A stretch of DNA of 64,000 nucleotides, from assembly GCF_002099195.1 (NCBI RefSeq), contig NZ_NBYX01000005.1, positions 310,001 to 374,000 of the forward strand, given 5' to 3'. Below, in pieces: positions 26,031 to 36,405 of the stretch (positions are counted from its first letter, which is position 1; every line of letters starts with the position of its first letter). The notes under the pieces are model-generated. The model was not told the DNA's origin, made no database searches, and saw only the letters and a program-made list of their open reading frames with translations. Made by a program: the position numbers and the translations under genes. The DNA is from Burkholderia puraquae. GTDB lineage: Bacteria > Pseudomonadota > Gammaproteobacteria > Burkholderiales > Burkholderiaceae.

Positions 26031-27332
26031 TCAGGTCGTGAAGCGCCCGGCGCGCAGCGCGGCGAGCGTGTCGGCGGGCCAGTGCTGCACGTCGCCGCCC
26101 AGGTAATCGGTCACCACTTTAGCAGACCCGCACGCGAGCCCCCAGCCGGCCGGGCCGTGGCCGAAATTGACGAACACGCGCGGATGCGGGGTCGGACCGA
26201 CGACCGGCAGGCCGTCCGGCGACAGCAGCTGCGTGCCTTGCCAGGACAACGCGGCCGAGATCCTCGCGGCACCGGGCACCCAGTCGTGGACCGCCTGGCC
26301 GAGCAGGGCGAGCGCCGCCTCGGACAGCGGTTCGGCGAGCGGTTTCGCGGTGTCGGGCAGGCTCTGCAGCACGGCGCCGCCGCCGATGCGCAGCCGCTGG
26401 TGGGTACGCGTGATCGAGATCCGCTTGATCGAATCGACGACGTTCAGGTGCGGCGCGTGTTCTTCGTAGGCGACCGGCGCGGTGAGCGTATGGACGCGCA
26501 CCGGGTGCAGCGGCAGGCGCCAGCCGAGCCGGTCGAGCAGCGGCAGGCTGCCGGCGCCGGCGGCGACCACGATCGCATCGGCGGAAATCACGTCGACCTC
26601 GCGTGCGTTCGATGCGCGCCGGCCGCCGGGCGGGACGAGCTCGACCGCGGTGCGGCCGGTGTCGACGCGGATCGCCGCGACTTCGGCGCCGAAGCGGAAC
26701 TGCACGCCATGCTCGTCGAGCGTCTGCTTGACCAGCTTCGCGAACAGCGGGCAATTCCCGGTGCGTTCGGTCTCGAGCAGCACGCCGCCGGCGAAGCCGG
26801 GCTCGGCCGGCACCGAAGGCTCGAGCGCCGCGCATTCGTCGGCGGAGAGCAGGCGGTACGGCTGGTCGAGCGTGCGCAGCAGGTCGAGCGCGGGCTGCAT
26901 CGCGTCCCAGTCGCGCGGATCGCGTACGACGTGCAGGATGCCGGGCTTTTGCTCGAATTCGAGTTCGAGGCGCGTCTCGATGTCGGCGAGCGTGTCGCGC
27001 GACGCATCGATCAGCGGGCGCAGCCGCGCGTACTGGGCGGCGAACGCGTCGGGCTCGCGCAGCGTGCCGAGCTGCTTGACGAAGCGGCGCACGCCGCCGT
27101 TGAAGCCAGGCTTGTAGACGATGCCGCTGTCGCGCGGCTGGCGCTGGCGCATGAAGGTCGGGCCGAACCAGACGTCGAGCGGGCTCGGCAGCAGCGCGCC
27201 GCCGTCGCCGTAGGTCGCACCCTGCGCGACGGTCGCGTGGCGTTCGACCACGCACACGCGATGGCCGGCCGCGCGCAGCTGGTAGGCGGTGGCGACGCCG
27301 CTGATTCCGCCGCCGATGACGATGACATCCAT
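26031..27332 (-). CDS. FAD-dependent D-amino-acid dehydrogenase-like oxidoreductase
   Basis: The 433-residue protein has the N-terminal dinucleotide fold (VIVIGGGISGVATAYQLRAA) of the DAO/DadA family and a C-terminal FAD-contacting motif (VFVNFGHGPAGWGLACGSAK). Enzymes of this group oxidise D-amino acids or other secondary amines and pass electrons to the quinone pool. DadA proper usually has a GRRP-type motif and an alanine racemase neighbour; neither is obvious here, so the substrate is left open. It starts at 27332 and is divergent from purL, with 331 bases between them. Confidence 0.85.
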   Translation of the reverse strand: MDVIVIGGGISGVATAYQLRAAGHRVCVVERHATVAQGATYGDGGALLPSPLDVWFGPTFMRQRQPRDSGIVYKPGFNGGVRRFVKQLGTLREPDAFAAQYARLRPLIDASRDTLADIETRLELEFEQKPGILHVVRDPRDWDAMQPALDLLRTLDQPYRLLSADECAALEPSVPAEPGFAGGVLLETERTGNCPLFAKLVKQTLDEHGVQFRFGAEVAAIRVDTGRTAVELVPPGGRRASNAREVDVISADAIVVAAGAGSLPLLDRLGWRLPLHPVRVHTLTAPVAYEEHAPHLNVVDSIKRISITRTHQRLRIGGGAVLQSLPDTAKPLAEPLSEAALALLGQAVHDWVPGAARISAALSWQGTQLLSPDGLPVVGPTPHPRVFVNFGHGPAGWGLACGSAKVVTDYLGGDVQHWPADTLAALRAGRFTT

Positions 27333-27663
27333 TGGATTGCTTCGATGACGGGCGGCGCGCAGGCGCCGCCCGGTGAGAATTCGCTGAGGGCCCCGGCCCG
27401 GTGAACCCGGAATGATAGCGCCAAAATCGCGGGAACCGGCGCCAGGCGAGCACCGACCGTGCGGCCACGCCACGGCCGCCGGCTGCCGCGCCCGTGCGGG
27501 GCGCCCGGCGGGCGGGCCGTGTGCGGCGCGCACTGCGGCACCGTTGCGGTGCATGCAGGCTACCGATCGGCCGGTCTTGGGCGTCCGACTTCCGGGTATA
27601 ATTACGGCCTTCCTTTCGCCCCACGTCGCCACCTCGCGCGACTCATCGACGTCAGTCCAGCCC
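27333..27663. promoter_or_regulatory. Divergent control region with the purL promoter
   Basis: The 331-base gap holds no gene that I can support. TATAAT at 27597-27602 with an upstream TCTTGG or TTGGGC (27575-27582) is the likely purL promoter, about 60 bases before the ATG at 27664. I see no clear PurR-like palindrome. Confidence 0.5.
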
Positions 27664-30600
27664 ATGGCTCACTTCTCGTGTTTTCCCGGCGCTTCGGCCC
27701 TCTCCGATTTCCGTCAAACCCGTCTGCTCGATACGCTCAGGCAAATCGACGCCAACATCGTCGCAGTGCGCGGGCAGTTCCTGCACTTCGTCAATGCGGC
27801 CGAGCCGCTGTCGGCCGACGACAGTACGCGCATCGACGCGCTGATGCACTACGGCGCGCCGTTCGAGCCGGCCGCCGAGAAGGGCACGGCGGAGACCTTC
27901 GTCGTGCTGCCGCGTTTCGGCACCGTCTCGCCGTGGGCGAGCAAGGCGACCGACATCGCGCAACACTGCGGCCTCACGCACGTGCGCCGCATCGAACGCG
28001 GCGTCGAATTCACGGTCACGCTGAAGTCGGGCCTGCTCGGCGGCAAGAAGGCGCTGTCGGACGATGCGCGCGCAGCGGTCGCGGCCGCGCTGCATGACCG
28101 GATGACCGAAAGCGTGGTCGCAGCGCGCGACGACGCGAAGCACCTGTTCGACGAACTGCCGGCCAAGCCGCTCGCGAGCGTCGATGTGCTGGGTGTCGGC
28201 CGCGGCGCGCTCGAACGCGCGAACGTCGAGCTGGGCCTCGCGCTCGCCGACGACGAGATCGATTACCTGGTCGACGCGTTCCGCAAGCTCGAGCGCAACC
28301 CGACCGACGTGGAACTGATGATGTTCGCGCAGGCGAACAGCGAACACTGCCGCCACAAGATCTTCAACGCGCAGTGGACGATCGACGGCGAAGCGCAGGA
28401 CATGTCGTTGTTCGCGATGATCCGCAACACCGAGAAGCTGAGCCCGCAGGGCACGATCGTCGCGTATTCGGACAACTCGTCGATCATGGTCGGCGCCGAA
28501 GCCGAGCGCTGGTTCCCGCGCAATGCGGGCGCGGCCGGCGAGCCGGGCGAGCGCTACGGCCGCCACACCGAGCTCACGCACACGTTGATGAAGGTCGAGA
28601 CGCACAACCACCCGACGGCGATCTCGCCGTTCCCGGGTGCGGCGACCGGCGCGGGCGGCGAGATCCGCGACGAAGGCGCGACGGGCCGCGGCGCGCGTCC
28701 GAAGGCCGGCCTGACGGGTTTCACCGTGTCGAACCTCGACCTGCCGGACGCCCGCCAGTCGTGGGAAAACGCGCGTGACGCGGCGCAGCCGGTCGGCGAG
28801 CGCAACCCGAACGACGCACACGGCCCGTACGGCCGTCCGGACCGCATCGCATCGCCGCTGCAAATCATGATCGACGGCCCGCTCGGCGGCGCCGCGTTCA
28901 ACAACGAATTCGGCCGACCGAACCTCGGCGGCTACTTCCGCGTGTACGAGCAGAACGTCGGCGGGAAGGTGCACGGCTATCACAAGCCGATCATGATCGC
29001 GGGCGGCCTCGGCAACATCGCGGATCAGCATACGCACAAGCACGACGTGCCGGCCGGCTCGCTGCTGATCCAGATCGGCGGCCCCGGCATGCGGATCGGG
29101 ATGGGCGGCGGCGCCGCGAGCTCGATGGCGACCGGCGCGAACACGGCCGAGCTCGACTTCGACTCGGTGCAGCGCGGCAACCCGGAAATCGAGCGTCGCG
29201 CGCAGGAAGTGATCAACGGCTGCTGGCAGCTCGGCGCGGAAAACCCGATCCTGAGCATCCACGACGTCGGCGCGGGCGGCCTGTCGAACGCGTTCCCTGA
29301 AATCGTCGACGGCGCGGGCAAGGGCGCGCGCTTCGAACTGCGCAAGGTCGCGCTCGAGGAATCGGGCCTGTCGCCGCGCGAAATCTGGTCGAACGAAGCG
29401 CAGGAGCGCTACGTGCTGGCGATCGCGCCGGCCGATCTGCCGCGCTTCGAGGCGATCTGCGCGCGTGAGCGCTGCCCGTTCGCGGTGGTCGGTGTTGCAA
29501 CCGACGAGCGCCAGCTGAAGCTCGTCGACGACGAAGCGACGGGCGCCGACGAATACCCGGTCGACATGCCGATGGAAGTGCTGCTCGGCAAGCCGCCGCG
29601 CATGCATCGCGACGTCACGCGCGTGACGACGGAGCGTGCGCCGGTCGACGTGACGGGCATCGCACTGTCGGAAGTCGCGGTCGACGTGCTGAAGCATCCG
29701 ACGGTCGGCAGCAAGTCGTTCCTGATCACGATCGGCGACCGCTCGGTCGGCGGCACGTCGGTGCGTGACCAGATGGTCGGCCCGTGGCAGGTGCCGGTGG
29801 CCGACTGCGCGATCACGGCGCTCGACTACGCGGGCTTCAAGGGCGAGGCGATGACGATGGCCGAGCGCACGCCGCTCGCGGTGATCGACGCGCCGGCATC
29901 GGGCCGCATGGCCGTTGGCGAGGCGATCACGAACATCGCGAGCGCGCCGATCGCGTCGCTCGACAAGCTGAAGCTGTCGGCGAACTGGATGGCTGCATGC
30001 GGCACGGCCGGCGAGGACGCCGCGCTGTTCGACACGGTCAAGGCGATCGGCATGGAGCTGTGCCCGGCGCTCGGGATCGGCATCCCGGTCGGCAAGGATT
30101 CGCTGTCGATGAAGACGAAGTGGGACGAGCAGGGCGTCGCGAAGGAAGTGGTGTCGCCGGTGTCGCTGATCATCTCCGCGTTCGCACCGGTCGAGGACGT
30201 GCGCCGTCACCTGACGCCGCAACTGCGCCGCATCGCCGACGCAGGCGACAGCGTGCTGATCGCGATCGATCTCGGCCGCGGCAAGAACCGGATGGGCGGC
30301 AGCATCTTCGCGCAGGTCACGCAGCAGGTCGGCGACACGACGCCGGACGTCGACGATGCGGAAGACCTGAAGCGCTTCTTCAACGCGATCCAGTCGCTCA
30401 ACGCGCAAGACAAGCTGCTGGCATACCACGATCGCTCGGACGGCGGCCTGTGGGCGACGGTGTGCGAAATGGCATTCGCGGGCCACGCGGGCGTGTCGCT
30501 GAATGTCGACATGCTGACGCTCGACCCGAATCACGAGTCCGACTACGGCGACGCGAAGGACTGGGCGAAGCAGACGAGCGGCCGTCGCGAAGATCGCACG

Positions 30601-31728
30601 CTGCGCGCGCTGTTCTCCGAGGAACTCGGCGCCGTCGTGCAGGTGCGTGCGACCGACCGTGACGCGGTGCTCGGCGCGCTGCGCGAGTTCGGCCTGTCGG
30701 CGTGCTCGCACGTGATCGGCTCGGTCAACGATCGCGACGTGATCGAGGTGTATCGCGACGCGAAGAAGATCTTCGGCGCACCGCGCACCGAACTCCATCG
30801 CGCATGGGGCGAAGTGAGCTGGCGCATCGCACGCCTGCGCGACAACCCCGCGTGCGCGGATGCCGAATACGACACACTGCTCGACGCGGCCGATCCGGGC
30901 ATCTCGCCGGTGCTGAGCTTCGATCCGGCCGACGACATCGCCGCGCCGTTCATCGCGACGGGCGCACGGCCGCGCGTCGCGATCCTGCGCGAGCAGGGCG
31001 TGAACTCGCATCTGGAAACGGCCTACGCGTTCGACCGCGCGGGCTTCGATGCACACGACGTGCACATGAGCGACCTGCTCGCCGGCCGTGCAACGCTCGC
31101 CGATTTCGCGGGTGCGGTCGCATGCGGCGGCTTCTCGTACGGCGACGTGCTCGGCGCCGGCGAAGGCTGGGCGAAGACGGTCCGTTTCAACGCGAACCTC
31201 GCCGACATGTTCTCGGCGTTCTTCGCGCGCCCCGACACGTTTGCGCTCGGCATCTGCAACGGCTGCCAGATGCTGTCGAGCCTCGCGTCGATGATCCCGG
31301 GCGCGGAAGCGTGGCCGAAGTTCACGCGCAACAAGTCCGAGCAGTTCGAGGCGCGCTTCTCGTTCGTCGAAGTGGAGAAGTCGCCGTCGATCTTCTTCGC
31401 GGGGATGGAAGGTTCGCGGATTCCGGTTGCGGTCGCGCACGGCGAAGGCTACGCGGACTTCTCGCAGCAGGGCGACATCGATCGCGTCGCGGTCGCGATG
31501 CGTTTCGTCGACCATCGCGGCGAAGCGACCGAGCGCTATCCGTTCAACCCGAACGGCTCGCCGGCCGGCATCACGTCGGTCACGACGGCCGACGGCCGCT
31601 TCTCGGTGCTGATGCCGCACATGGAGCGCGTGCACCGTACGGTCGCGATGAGCTGGCACCCGGAAAGCTGGGGTGAAGCAAGCCCGTGGATGCGCGTGTT
31701 CCGCAACGCGCGCCGCTGGATCGGCTGA
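27664..31728 (+). CDS. purL: Phosphoribosylformylglycinamidine synthase
   Basis: The 1354-residue single-chain enzyme makes FGAM from FGAR, glutamine and ATP in purine synthesis. It has the PurS-like N-terminus, a tandem pair of AIR-synthase-like halves (ATP-region motif [20 protein letters not shown] about residue 315), and a C-terminal class I glutamine amidotransferase. That last domain shows [15 protein letters not shown], the nucleophile Cys in GICNGCQML, and the His-Glu pair in AMSWHPESW. Length is normal for gammaproteobacterial and betaproteobacterial PurL. It is followed closely by a GNAT gene. Confidence 0.98.
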   Translation: MAHFSCFPGASALSDFRQTRLLDTLRQIDANIVAVRGQFLHFVNAAEPLSADDSTRIDALMHYGAPFEPAAEKGTAETFVVLPRFGTVSPWASKATDIAQHCGLTHVRRIERGVEFTVTLKSGLLGGKKALSDDARAAVAAALHDRMTESVVAARDDAKHLFDELPAKPLASVDVLGVGRGALERANVELGLALADDEIDYLVDAFRKLERNPTDVELMMFAQANSEHCRHKIFNAQWTIDGEAQDMSLFAMIRNTEKLSPQGTIVAYSDNSSIMVGAEAERWFPRNAGAAGEPGERYGRHTELTHTLMKVETHNHPTAISPFPGAATGAGGEIRDEGATGRGARPKAGLTGFTVSNLDLPDARQSWENARDAAQPVGERNPNDAHGPYGRPDRIASPLQIMIDGPLGGAAFNNEFGRPNLGGYFRVYEQNVGGKVHGYHKPIMIAGGLGNIADQHTHKHDVPAGSLLIQIGGPGMRIGMGGGAASSMATGANTAELDFDSVQRGNPEIERRAQEVINGCWQLGAENPILSIHDVGAGGLSNAFPEIVDGAGKGARFELRKVALEESGLSPREIWSNEAQERYVLAIAPADLPRFEAICARERCPFAVVGVATDERQLKLVDDEATGADEYPVDMPMEVLLGKPPRMHRDVTRVTTERAPVDVTGIALSEVAVDVLKHPTVGSKSFLITIGDRSVGGTSVRDQMVGPWQVPVADCAITALDYAGFKGEAMTMAERTPLAVIDAPASGRMAVGEAITNIASAPIASLDKLKLSANWMAACGTAGEDAALFDTVKAIGMELCPALGIGIPVGKDSLSMKTKWDEQGVAKEVVSPVSLIISAFAPVEDVRRHLTPQLRRIADAGDSVLIAIDLGRGKNRMGGSIFAQVTQQVGDTTPDVDDAEDLKRFFNAIQSLNAQDKLLAYHDRSDGGLWATVCEMAFAGHAGVSLNVDMLTLDPNHESDYGDAKDWAKQTSGRREDRTLRALFSEELGAVVQVRATDRDAVLGALREFGLSACSHVIGSVNDRDVIEVYRDAKKIFGAPRTELHRAWGEVSWRIARLRDNPACADAEYDTLLDAADPGISPVLSFDPADDIAAPFIATGARPRVAILREQGVNSHLETAYAFDRAGFDAHDVHMSDLLAGRATLADFAGAVACGGFSYGDVLGAGEGWAKTVRFNANLADMFSAFFARPDTFALGICNGCQMLSSLASMIPGAEAWPKFTRNKSEQFEARFSFVEVEKSPSIFFAGMEGSRIPVAVAHGEGYADFSQQGDIDRVAVAMRFVDHRGEATERYPFNPNGSPAGITSVTTADGRFSVLMPHMERVHRTVAMSWHPESWGEASPWMRVFRNARRWIG

Positions 31729-31733
31729 GCGGG

Positions 31734-32279
31734 ATGATGTTCGACCCGAACGCGCCGGTCGAAGTCGTCACGCTGCGCGATGAACGTGCAAGCGAGGCCG
31801 ACGCGATCGGCCGCGTGATCGTCGCCGCGTTCGCGGGCGAGCCGGAAGGCGGGCAGTTCGAACGGCGGATCGTCGGCACGTTGCGTGCGGACGGTGCGTT
31901 GAGCGTCTCGCTCGTCGCGGAGCGCGATGGCCGCGTCATCGGGCACGTTGCGTTCTCGCCGGTGTCGATCGGCGGCGAGCCGTCCGGCAGCCAGCGCTGG
32001 TACGGGCTGGCGCCGCTCGCGGTGCTGCCCGACTGCCAGCGGCAGAGCATCGGCGCAGGGCTGGTGTGCACGGGGCTCGACGCGTTGCGCCGGCTGGGCG
32101 CGCGCGGGTGCGTCCTGCTCGGGGAGGCCGCGTACTACACGCGGTTCGGCTTTGCGCCATCCGGCGACATCGTGTTCCCGGGCGTGCCGCCCGAATATTT
32201 CCTCGCGCTGTCGCTCGACGATTCGGCGCCGCTGCCGTCGGGTGACGTTCGCTATCACGACGCGTTCTATCCCGCGTAG
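31734..32279 (+). CDS. GNAT-family N-acetyltransferase
   Basis: The 181-residue protein has a GNAT fold: the acetyl-CoA loop is near LAPLAVLPDCQRQSIGAGLV, followed by ALRRLGARGCVLLGEAAYY and FGFAPSG. It resembles the YhbS-type subgroup, whose substrates are mostly unknown. It starts 6 bases after the purL stop and is probably cotranscribed with it, ending at a clear terminator. ATG 31737 is an alternative start one codon later. Confidence 0.83.
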   Translation: MMFDPNAPVEVVTLRDERASEADAIGRVIVAAFAGEPEGGQFERRIVGTLRADGALSVSLVAERDGRVIGHVAFSPVSIGGEPSGSQRWYGLAPLAVLPDCQRQSIGAGLVCTGLDALRRLGARGCVLLGEAAYYTRFGFAPSGDIVFPGVPPEYFLALSLDDSAPLPSGDVRYHDAFYPA

Positions 32280-32318
32280 CGCGAGTTTGCAGCGCGAGTC
32301 GACCTCGCACACGGGAAT

Positions 32319-32347
32319 GGCCGCTCTTCGGAGCGGCCTTTTCTTTT
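32319..32347 (+). terminator. Intrinsic terminator after the purL-GNAT unit
   Basis: A perfect 8-bp stem GGCCGCTC / GAGCGGCC with a UUCG tetraloop is followed by TTTTCTTTT. The core of this hairpin recurs at 32399-32424. Confidence 0.9.
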
Positions 32348-32396
32348 GGTGGGCCGCTGCACGTCGTGACGCATCGGGAGGCAGTGCGCGGGCAAT

Positions 32397-32424
32397 AAAA
32401 AAGCCGCTCCGAAGAGCGGCTTTT
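32397..32424 (-). terminator. Intrinsic terminator after the PpiC-type isomerase gene
   Basis: The 11-bp stem AAAAGCCGCTC / GAGCGGCTTTT with a 4-base loop serves the minus-strand gene that ends at 32451. On that strand the loop is TTCG and the stem is followed by six T. Confidence 0.9.
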
Positions 32425-32450
32425 CGATGCGCGTGCGGCGCGTGCCGGCG

Positions 32451-33233
32451 TTACTTGACAGTTGCCTGCTGGCGCAGGCCTTCCTCGAACGCCTGGAGCT
32501 TCTGCTGCACGAGCTGCTGTGCGATCTGCGCCTTCACCTGCTCGAGCGGCGGCGGGGCGATGTCGCGGATGTCGTCGACACGGATGATGTGCCAGCCGAA
32601 TTGCGTCTTCACCGGCGTGTCGGTCATCTGGCCTTTCTGCAGCTTCTGCGCGGCCGCCGCGAATTCCGGCACGTACGCCTTCGGGTCGGACCAGTCGAGA
32701 TCGCCGCCGTTCTTGCCCGAACCCGGATCCTTCGAGTATTGCTTCGCGAGATCCTCGAACTTCGCGCCGGCCTTGATCTTCGCGATCAGGTCCTTCGCCT
32801 GCTGCTCGTCGCTGACGAGGATGTGGTGCAAGTGGTATTCGCGATTGCCGCCGGCGCCCTTGACGAGGTCGTCGTAGCGCGCCTTCACTTCGGCGTCGGT
32901 CGGCTGGTTCTTCTTCAGGAAGCTCTCGATCATCGAGCGCAGCACGACGGTCTGCTGCGCGACGGCGACCTGCGCCTTCACGTCCGGACGGTTCGGGATG
33001 CCTTCGCGGATCGCTTCCTGCATCAGGATTTCGCGGTTCACGAGTTCCTGGCGCACGGCCTGCTGCAGTTGCGGGTTGTCGGTCTGGCCTTGCTGGACGA
33101 GCTGAGCAACCATCGCGTCGGCGCGCGACTTCGGAATCGGCGTGCCGTTGACGACGGCGATGTTCTGGGCAAATGCCGGTGCCGCTGCAAAAGCAGCCGC
33201 CGCGACCCACAGGCGGGGGGATTTCAGGATCAT
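32451..33233 (-). CDS. Periplasmic parvulin-type peptidyl-prolyl isomerase
   Basis: The 260-residue exported protein has a signal peptide (WVAAAAFAAAPAFA), a helical SurA-N-like chaperone segment (about 25-125) and one parvulin isomerase domain (about 135-235) with YHLHHILVSDEQQA, GGDLDWSD and FGWHIIRVDDIRD. It ends in a Gln-rich helix. The protein helps envelope proteins fold and resembles PrsA/Cbf2-like isomerases rather than SurA, which has two such domains. It lies 18 bases after a BolA gene and shares its strand with yciB and msrB. Confidence 0.9.
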   Translation of the reverse strand: MILKSPRLWVAAAAFAAAPAFAQNIAVVNGTPIPKSRADAMVAQLVQQGQTDNPQLQQAVRQELVNREILMQEAIREGIPNRPDVKAQVAVAQQTVVLRSMIESFLKKNQPTDAEVKARYDDLVKGAGGNREYHLHHILVSDEQQAKDLIAKIKAGAKFEDLAKQYSKDPGSGKNGGDLDWSDPKAYVPEFAAAAQKLQKGQMTDTPVKTQFGWHIIRVDDIRDIAPPPLEQVKAQIAQQLVQQKLQAFEEGLRQQATVK

Positions 33234-33251
33234 CGGGAATTCCTAATGAGA

Positions 33252-33560
33252 CTAGATTGAAGATTCGTTGAATTCTTCGGGCGTGTAAGCCACGATCGCG
33301 AGCGCGTGAATGCCGCGCTGCATCGCATCAGCGAGCGCATCATACACCAGCCGGTGCCGCGCGACGCGCGGCTTGCCGGTGAACGCGGCCGACACGATCG
33401 TGACCGTGAAGTGGCCGCCGGCGGCCGCGCCGGCGTGGCCCGCGTGCTGCGCGCTGTCGTCGCGCACGGTGAGCGACAGCGGGGCGAGCGAGGCGGTGAG
33501 GCGCGCTTCGATCAGCGCGATGCGTTCGTCGGGCGACGCATGGAGAAAGGCGTCCGTCAT
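33252..33560 (-). CDS. BolA-family protein
   Basis: The 102-residue protein has the class II KH-like BolA fold: an N-terminal helix (RIALIEARLTASL), central strand HFTVTIVSAAFTGK, and the family motif RHRLVYDALADAM followed by IHALAIVAYTPEEF. BolA proteins work with monothiol glutaredoxins in Fe-S trafficking or act as stress regulators. The insertion HAGHAGAAAGG before the strand is Burkholderia-like. It lies one base from yciB and 18 bases from the isomerase gene, in one operon. Confidence 0.92.
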   Translation of the reverse strand: MTDAFLHASPDERIALIEARLTASLAPLSLTVRDDSAQHAGHAGAAAGGHFTVTIVSAAFTGKPRVARHRLVYDALADAMQRGIHALAIVAYTPEEFNESSI

Positions 33561-33561
33561 G

Positions 33562-34092
33562 TCACTCGTCCTTCAGGTATTTCGTGAGCCACAGGCTCTG
33601 CAGGATGATGAACACGACCATCGCGCCCGTCGTGCCGAACAGCTTGAAGTTCACCCATTGCGATTCGGTGAAGTTGTGCACCACGTACAGGTTCGCGACG
33701 CCGAGCACCGCGAAGAACAGCGCCCAGGCGACGTTCAGCTTGTCCCACACGGGGTGCGGCAGCGTGAGCTGCTTGCCCATCATCTTCTCGATCAGGTTGT
33801 TGCCGAACGCATAGCGCGCGGCGAGCAGCCCGACCGCAAACAGCCAGTACAGCACAGTCGGTTTCCATTGAATGAATTTCTCGTCATGCAGGACGAGGGT
33901 GGCGCCACCGAAAACGACGATCACGCCGAGGCTGACCCACAGCATCGTGTCGACCTTCCGGTGCCGGAAGGCGACCCACGCGACCTGGGCCAGCGTCGCG
34001 ACGATCGCGACGGCGGTAGCGGTAAAGATGCCCCAGACCTTGAAGGCGACAAAAAACAGGATGATCGGAAACAGATCGAACAGGAATTTCAT
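33562..34092 (-). CDS. yciB: Inner-membrane-spanning protein YciB (intracellular septation protein A)
   Basis: The 176-residue protein has five or so hydrophobic helices and the family features: the N-terminal [37 protein letters not shown] in the middle, and a charged C-terminus (LTKYLKDE). YciB affects cell envelope integrity and septation; its molecular activity is not established. It is one base from bolA and part of the yciB-bolA-ppiC run. Confidence 0.94.
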   Translation of the reverse strand: MKFLFDLFPIILFFVAFKVWGIFTATAVAIVATLAQVAWVAFRHRKVDTMLWVSLGVIVVFGGATLVLHDEKFIQWKPTVLYWLFAVGLLAARYAFGNNLIEKMMGKQLTLPHPVWDKLNVAWALFFAVLGVANLYVVHNFTESQWVNFKLFGTTGAMVVFIILQSLWLTKYLKDE

Positions 34093-34107
34093 GGCGCTCG
34101 CAGCTGC

Positions 34108-34135
34108 GTGAAAGGCCGCATGCGCGGCCTTTCAC
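34108..34135 (-). terminator. Long perfect hairpin between msrB and yciB
   Basis: A 12-bp perfect stem from GTGAAAGGCCGC to GCGGCCTTTCAC with a 4-base loop lies just before yciB and 80 bases after msrB. It has no following T run, so it is a weak terminator or an mRNA end-protecting structure. Confidence 0.45.
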
Positions 34136-34215
34136 CGTTGTAGGGACCCGCCAGGCACCGCTGGAGCGGATCGGGGCGACGGCGAGGGGCGCCCCGCAGA
34201 TCCGCCCGGCGCCGC

Positions 34216-34647
34216 TCATTCGTTTTCGGGTCGGGACTCGAAGTTTAACGCAGCCGAATTGATGCAGTACCGCAAACCGGTCTGGTCGCGCGGGCCGTCC
34301 TCGAAGACGTGGCCGAGATGCGCGCCGCAGTGGTTGCAGCGCACCTCGACGCGCACCATCCCGTGCGAGTAGTCGACCTTTTCGTCGATCACCTCGCCGT
34401 TGAGCGGCTTGAAGTAGCTGGGCCAGCCGCAGCCCGAGTGGAACTTGGAGCCGGATTCGAACAGCGGCGTGCTGCAGACGACGCATTTGTAGATGCCGGC
34501 GTCTTCGGTATCGGTGTATTCGCCGGTGAATGCGCGCTCGGTTGCCGCGTGCTGCGTGACTTCGTACTGCATCGGCGTGAGCCGACGGCGCAGCTCGGCG
34601 TCGTCCTTCTGGTACGGGAAGGTCTTGTCGTCGGAATCGTGGGACAT
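34216..34647 (-). CDS. msrB: Peptide-methionine (R)-S-oxide reductase
   Basis: The 143-residue enzyme reduces methionine-R-sulfoxide in oxidised proteins. Zinc ligands are the two CxxC pairs, Cys55/Cys58 (CVVC) and Cys104/Cys107 (CNHC), and the catalytic Cys128 is in RYCINSAAL. There is no signal peptide, so it is cytoplasmic. Its neighbour upstream is selO, another redox-related enzyme, 43 bases away on the same strand. Confidence 0.96.
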   Translation of the reverse strand: MSHDSDDKTFPYQKDDAELRRRLTPMQYEVTQHAATERAFTGEYTDTEDAGIYKCVVCSTPLFESGSKFHSGCGWPSYFKPLNGEVIDEKVDYSHGMVRVEVRCNHCGAHLGHVFEDGPRDQTGLRYCINSAALNFESRPENE

Positions 34648-34690
34648 GGGGGTTCTCCTGATCGGTCGGTCGATACGCGCGGGTCGGGGC

Positions 34691-36259
34691 TCAGGACGAG
34701 CAGCTCACTTCGAGCGAGCCGGCCCAGTCGGGCGGCAACGCCGCGTACGCTTCATGCTCCGGTTGTTCGTCGAATGGCCGGCGCAGGATCTGCGCGAGCC
34801 GCTCGACTTCCGAAAAATCCTTTTCCTTCGCACGCCGGATCGCGACTTCGGCCAGATGGTTGCGAAGCACGTATTTCGGGTTCGCGCGGTTCATCGCAAC
34901 GGCACGAGCCGCGTCGTCGCGCGTTTCCTCGGACAGCCGCGCGCGGTAGAGGTTCGCCCACGCATCGAACGCGTCGCGGTCGATGAACAGGTCGCGCACG
35001 GGCGCGTCGCGGCTCGCGTCGTGCTTCGAGACCTGCGCGAGCCGGCGGAACGTCAGCGTGAAGTCCGCATGGCTCGCATGCATCGTCTCGAGCAGCTTGT
35101 TGGCGAGCTCGGCATCGTTCTCGTGTTCGAGCTCGAGGCCGAGCTTCGCGCGCATCGCGCGTTCAAGCGCGGGGCCGAACCGTTCCGGAAACTTCGCGAG
35201 CACGGCCTGCGCGTCGTCCACCGCACGCTCGGCGCGCGCATCGTCGTCGGCGATGCCGTGCTGCAGCCCGATCAGCGGCAGCAGCGCCTGCGCGAGGCAG
35301 TAGCAGTTCCAGTGCGCGATGCGCGGCTGCATCCGGTACGCATAGCGGCCGCTGTTGTCCGAGTGGTTGCAGATGTGATTCGCGTCGAACGCGTCGACGA
35401 AGCCGAACGGGCCGTAGTCGATCGTCACGCCGAGGATCGACATGTTGTCGGTGTTCATCACGCCGTGGCAGAAGCCGACGGCCTGCCATTGCGCGACGAG
35501 ATCGGCCGTGCGCAGCGTCGCCGCTTCGAGCAGGGCGAGGTACGGATCGTCGGCGCGGCGGCAATCCGGATAGAAGCGGTCGATCACGTGATCGGCGAGC
35601 TGGCGCAGCAGGTCGGGGCGATCGTTCGAGAAGAAGTGTTCGAAGTGGCCGAAGCGCACGAAGCTCTCCGACACGCGCGTGACGACGGCCGACGTCTCGA
35701 TCTCCTCGCGCACCACCGGCTGGTCGGAGCCGATCACCGTCAGCGCGCGCGTGGTCGGGATGCCGAGGTGATGCATTGCTTCCGAGCACAGGAATTCACG
35801 GATCGACGAGCGCAGCACCGCGCGGCCGTCGCCCATCCGCGAATACGGCGTGCGGCCGCTGCCTTTCAGCTGCAGTTCGTAGCGGCGGCCGTCCGAGCCG
35901 GTGCGCTCGCCGACCGTCAGCGCGCGGCCGTCGCCGAGCTGGCCGGCCCACACGCCGAACTGGTGGCCGGAATACACCGATGCGTACGGCATCGCGTGCG
36001 CGGGCCAGTCGCGCGTCGGGTTGCCGGCGAACAGCTCGGCGAAGCCGGGCTGCGCGGAGATCGATGGCGGCAGGTCGAGCAGTTGCGCGACTTCGCCGGA
36101 AAAGCCGACGATGTACGGCGCGGCAAGCGGCGCGGCCGGCAGCCGCGTATGAAACGCGTCGCCGAGCGTGACGAACGCGCCAGCGGCGGGCGCGCCGAGC
36201 GTGGCGGCGAGATCGGGGAGGGTGTCAGCCGGATCGGCTTCGCTTCGGGAAAACGACAT
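34691..36259 (-). CDS. selO: Protein adenylyltransferase SelO (YdiU family)
   Basis: The 522-residue pseudokinase transfers AMP from ATP to protein hydroxyls, with targets in redox control. Family marks include [20 protein letters not shown] (the nucleotide-binding start), [20 protein letters not shown], and the metal-binding segments [11 protein letters not shown] and [13 protein letters not shown], the latter in place of the kinase DFG. The ATG at 36259 gives the normal length; longer frames add an implausible Arg-rich leader. It heads the selO-msrB-yciB-bolA-ppiC series and is divergent from an acyl-CoA ligase. Confidence 0.94.
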   Translation of the reverse strand: MSFSRSEADPADTLPDLAATLGAPAAGAFVTLGDAFHTRLPAAPLAAPYIVGFSGEVAQLLDLPPSISAQPGFAELFAGNPTRDWPAHAMPYASVYSGHQFGVWAGQLGDGRALTVGERTGSDGRRYELQLKGSGRTPYSRMGDGRAVLRSSIREFLCSEAMHHLGIPTTRALTVIGSDQPVVREEIETSAVVTRVSESFVRFGHFEHFFSNDRPDLLRQLADHVIDRFYPDCRRADDPYLALLEAATLRTADLVAQWQAVGFCHGVMNTDNMSILGVTIDYGPFGFVDAFDANHICNHSDNSGRYAYRMQPRIAHWNCYCLAQALLPLIGLQHGIADDDARAERAVDDAQAVLAKFPERFGPALERAMRAKLGLELEHENDAELANKLLETMHASHADFTLTFRRLAQVSKHDASRDAPVRDLFIDRDAFDAWANLYRARLSEETRDDAARAVAMNRANPKYVLRNHLAEVAIRRAKEKDFSEVERLAQILRRPFDEQPEHEAYAALPPDWAGSLEVSCSS

Positions 36260-36405
36260 GTTGAGCGCCTCTGGGTAAGCCGATATTGTAAGGCGGCGCC
36301 GCGCCGCCCGCATGGCGGCCCGCGCACCGTGCGCCACGCCCGTCCGGGGCCGCTGACGGGCGCGTTGCAGAGGCACCGATTCGCATCCTCACGGAGAACA
36401 AGACG

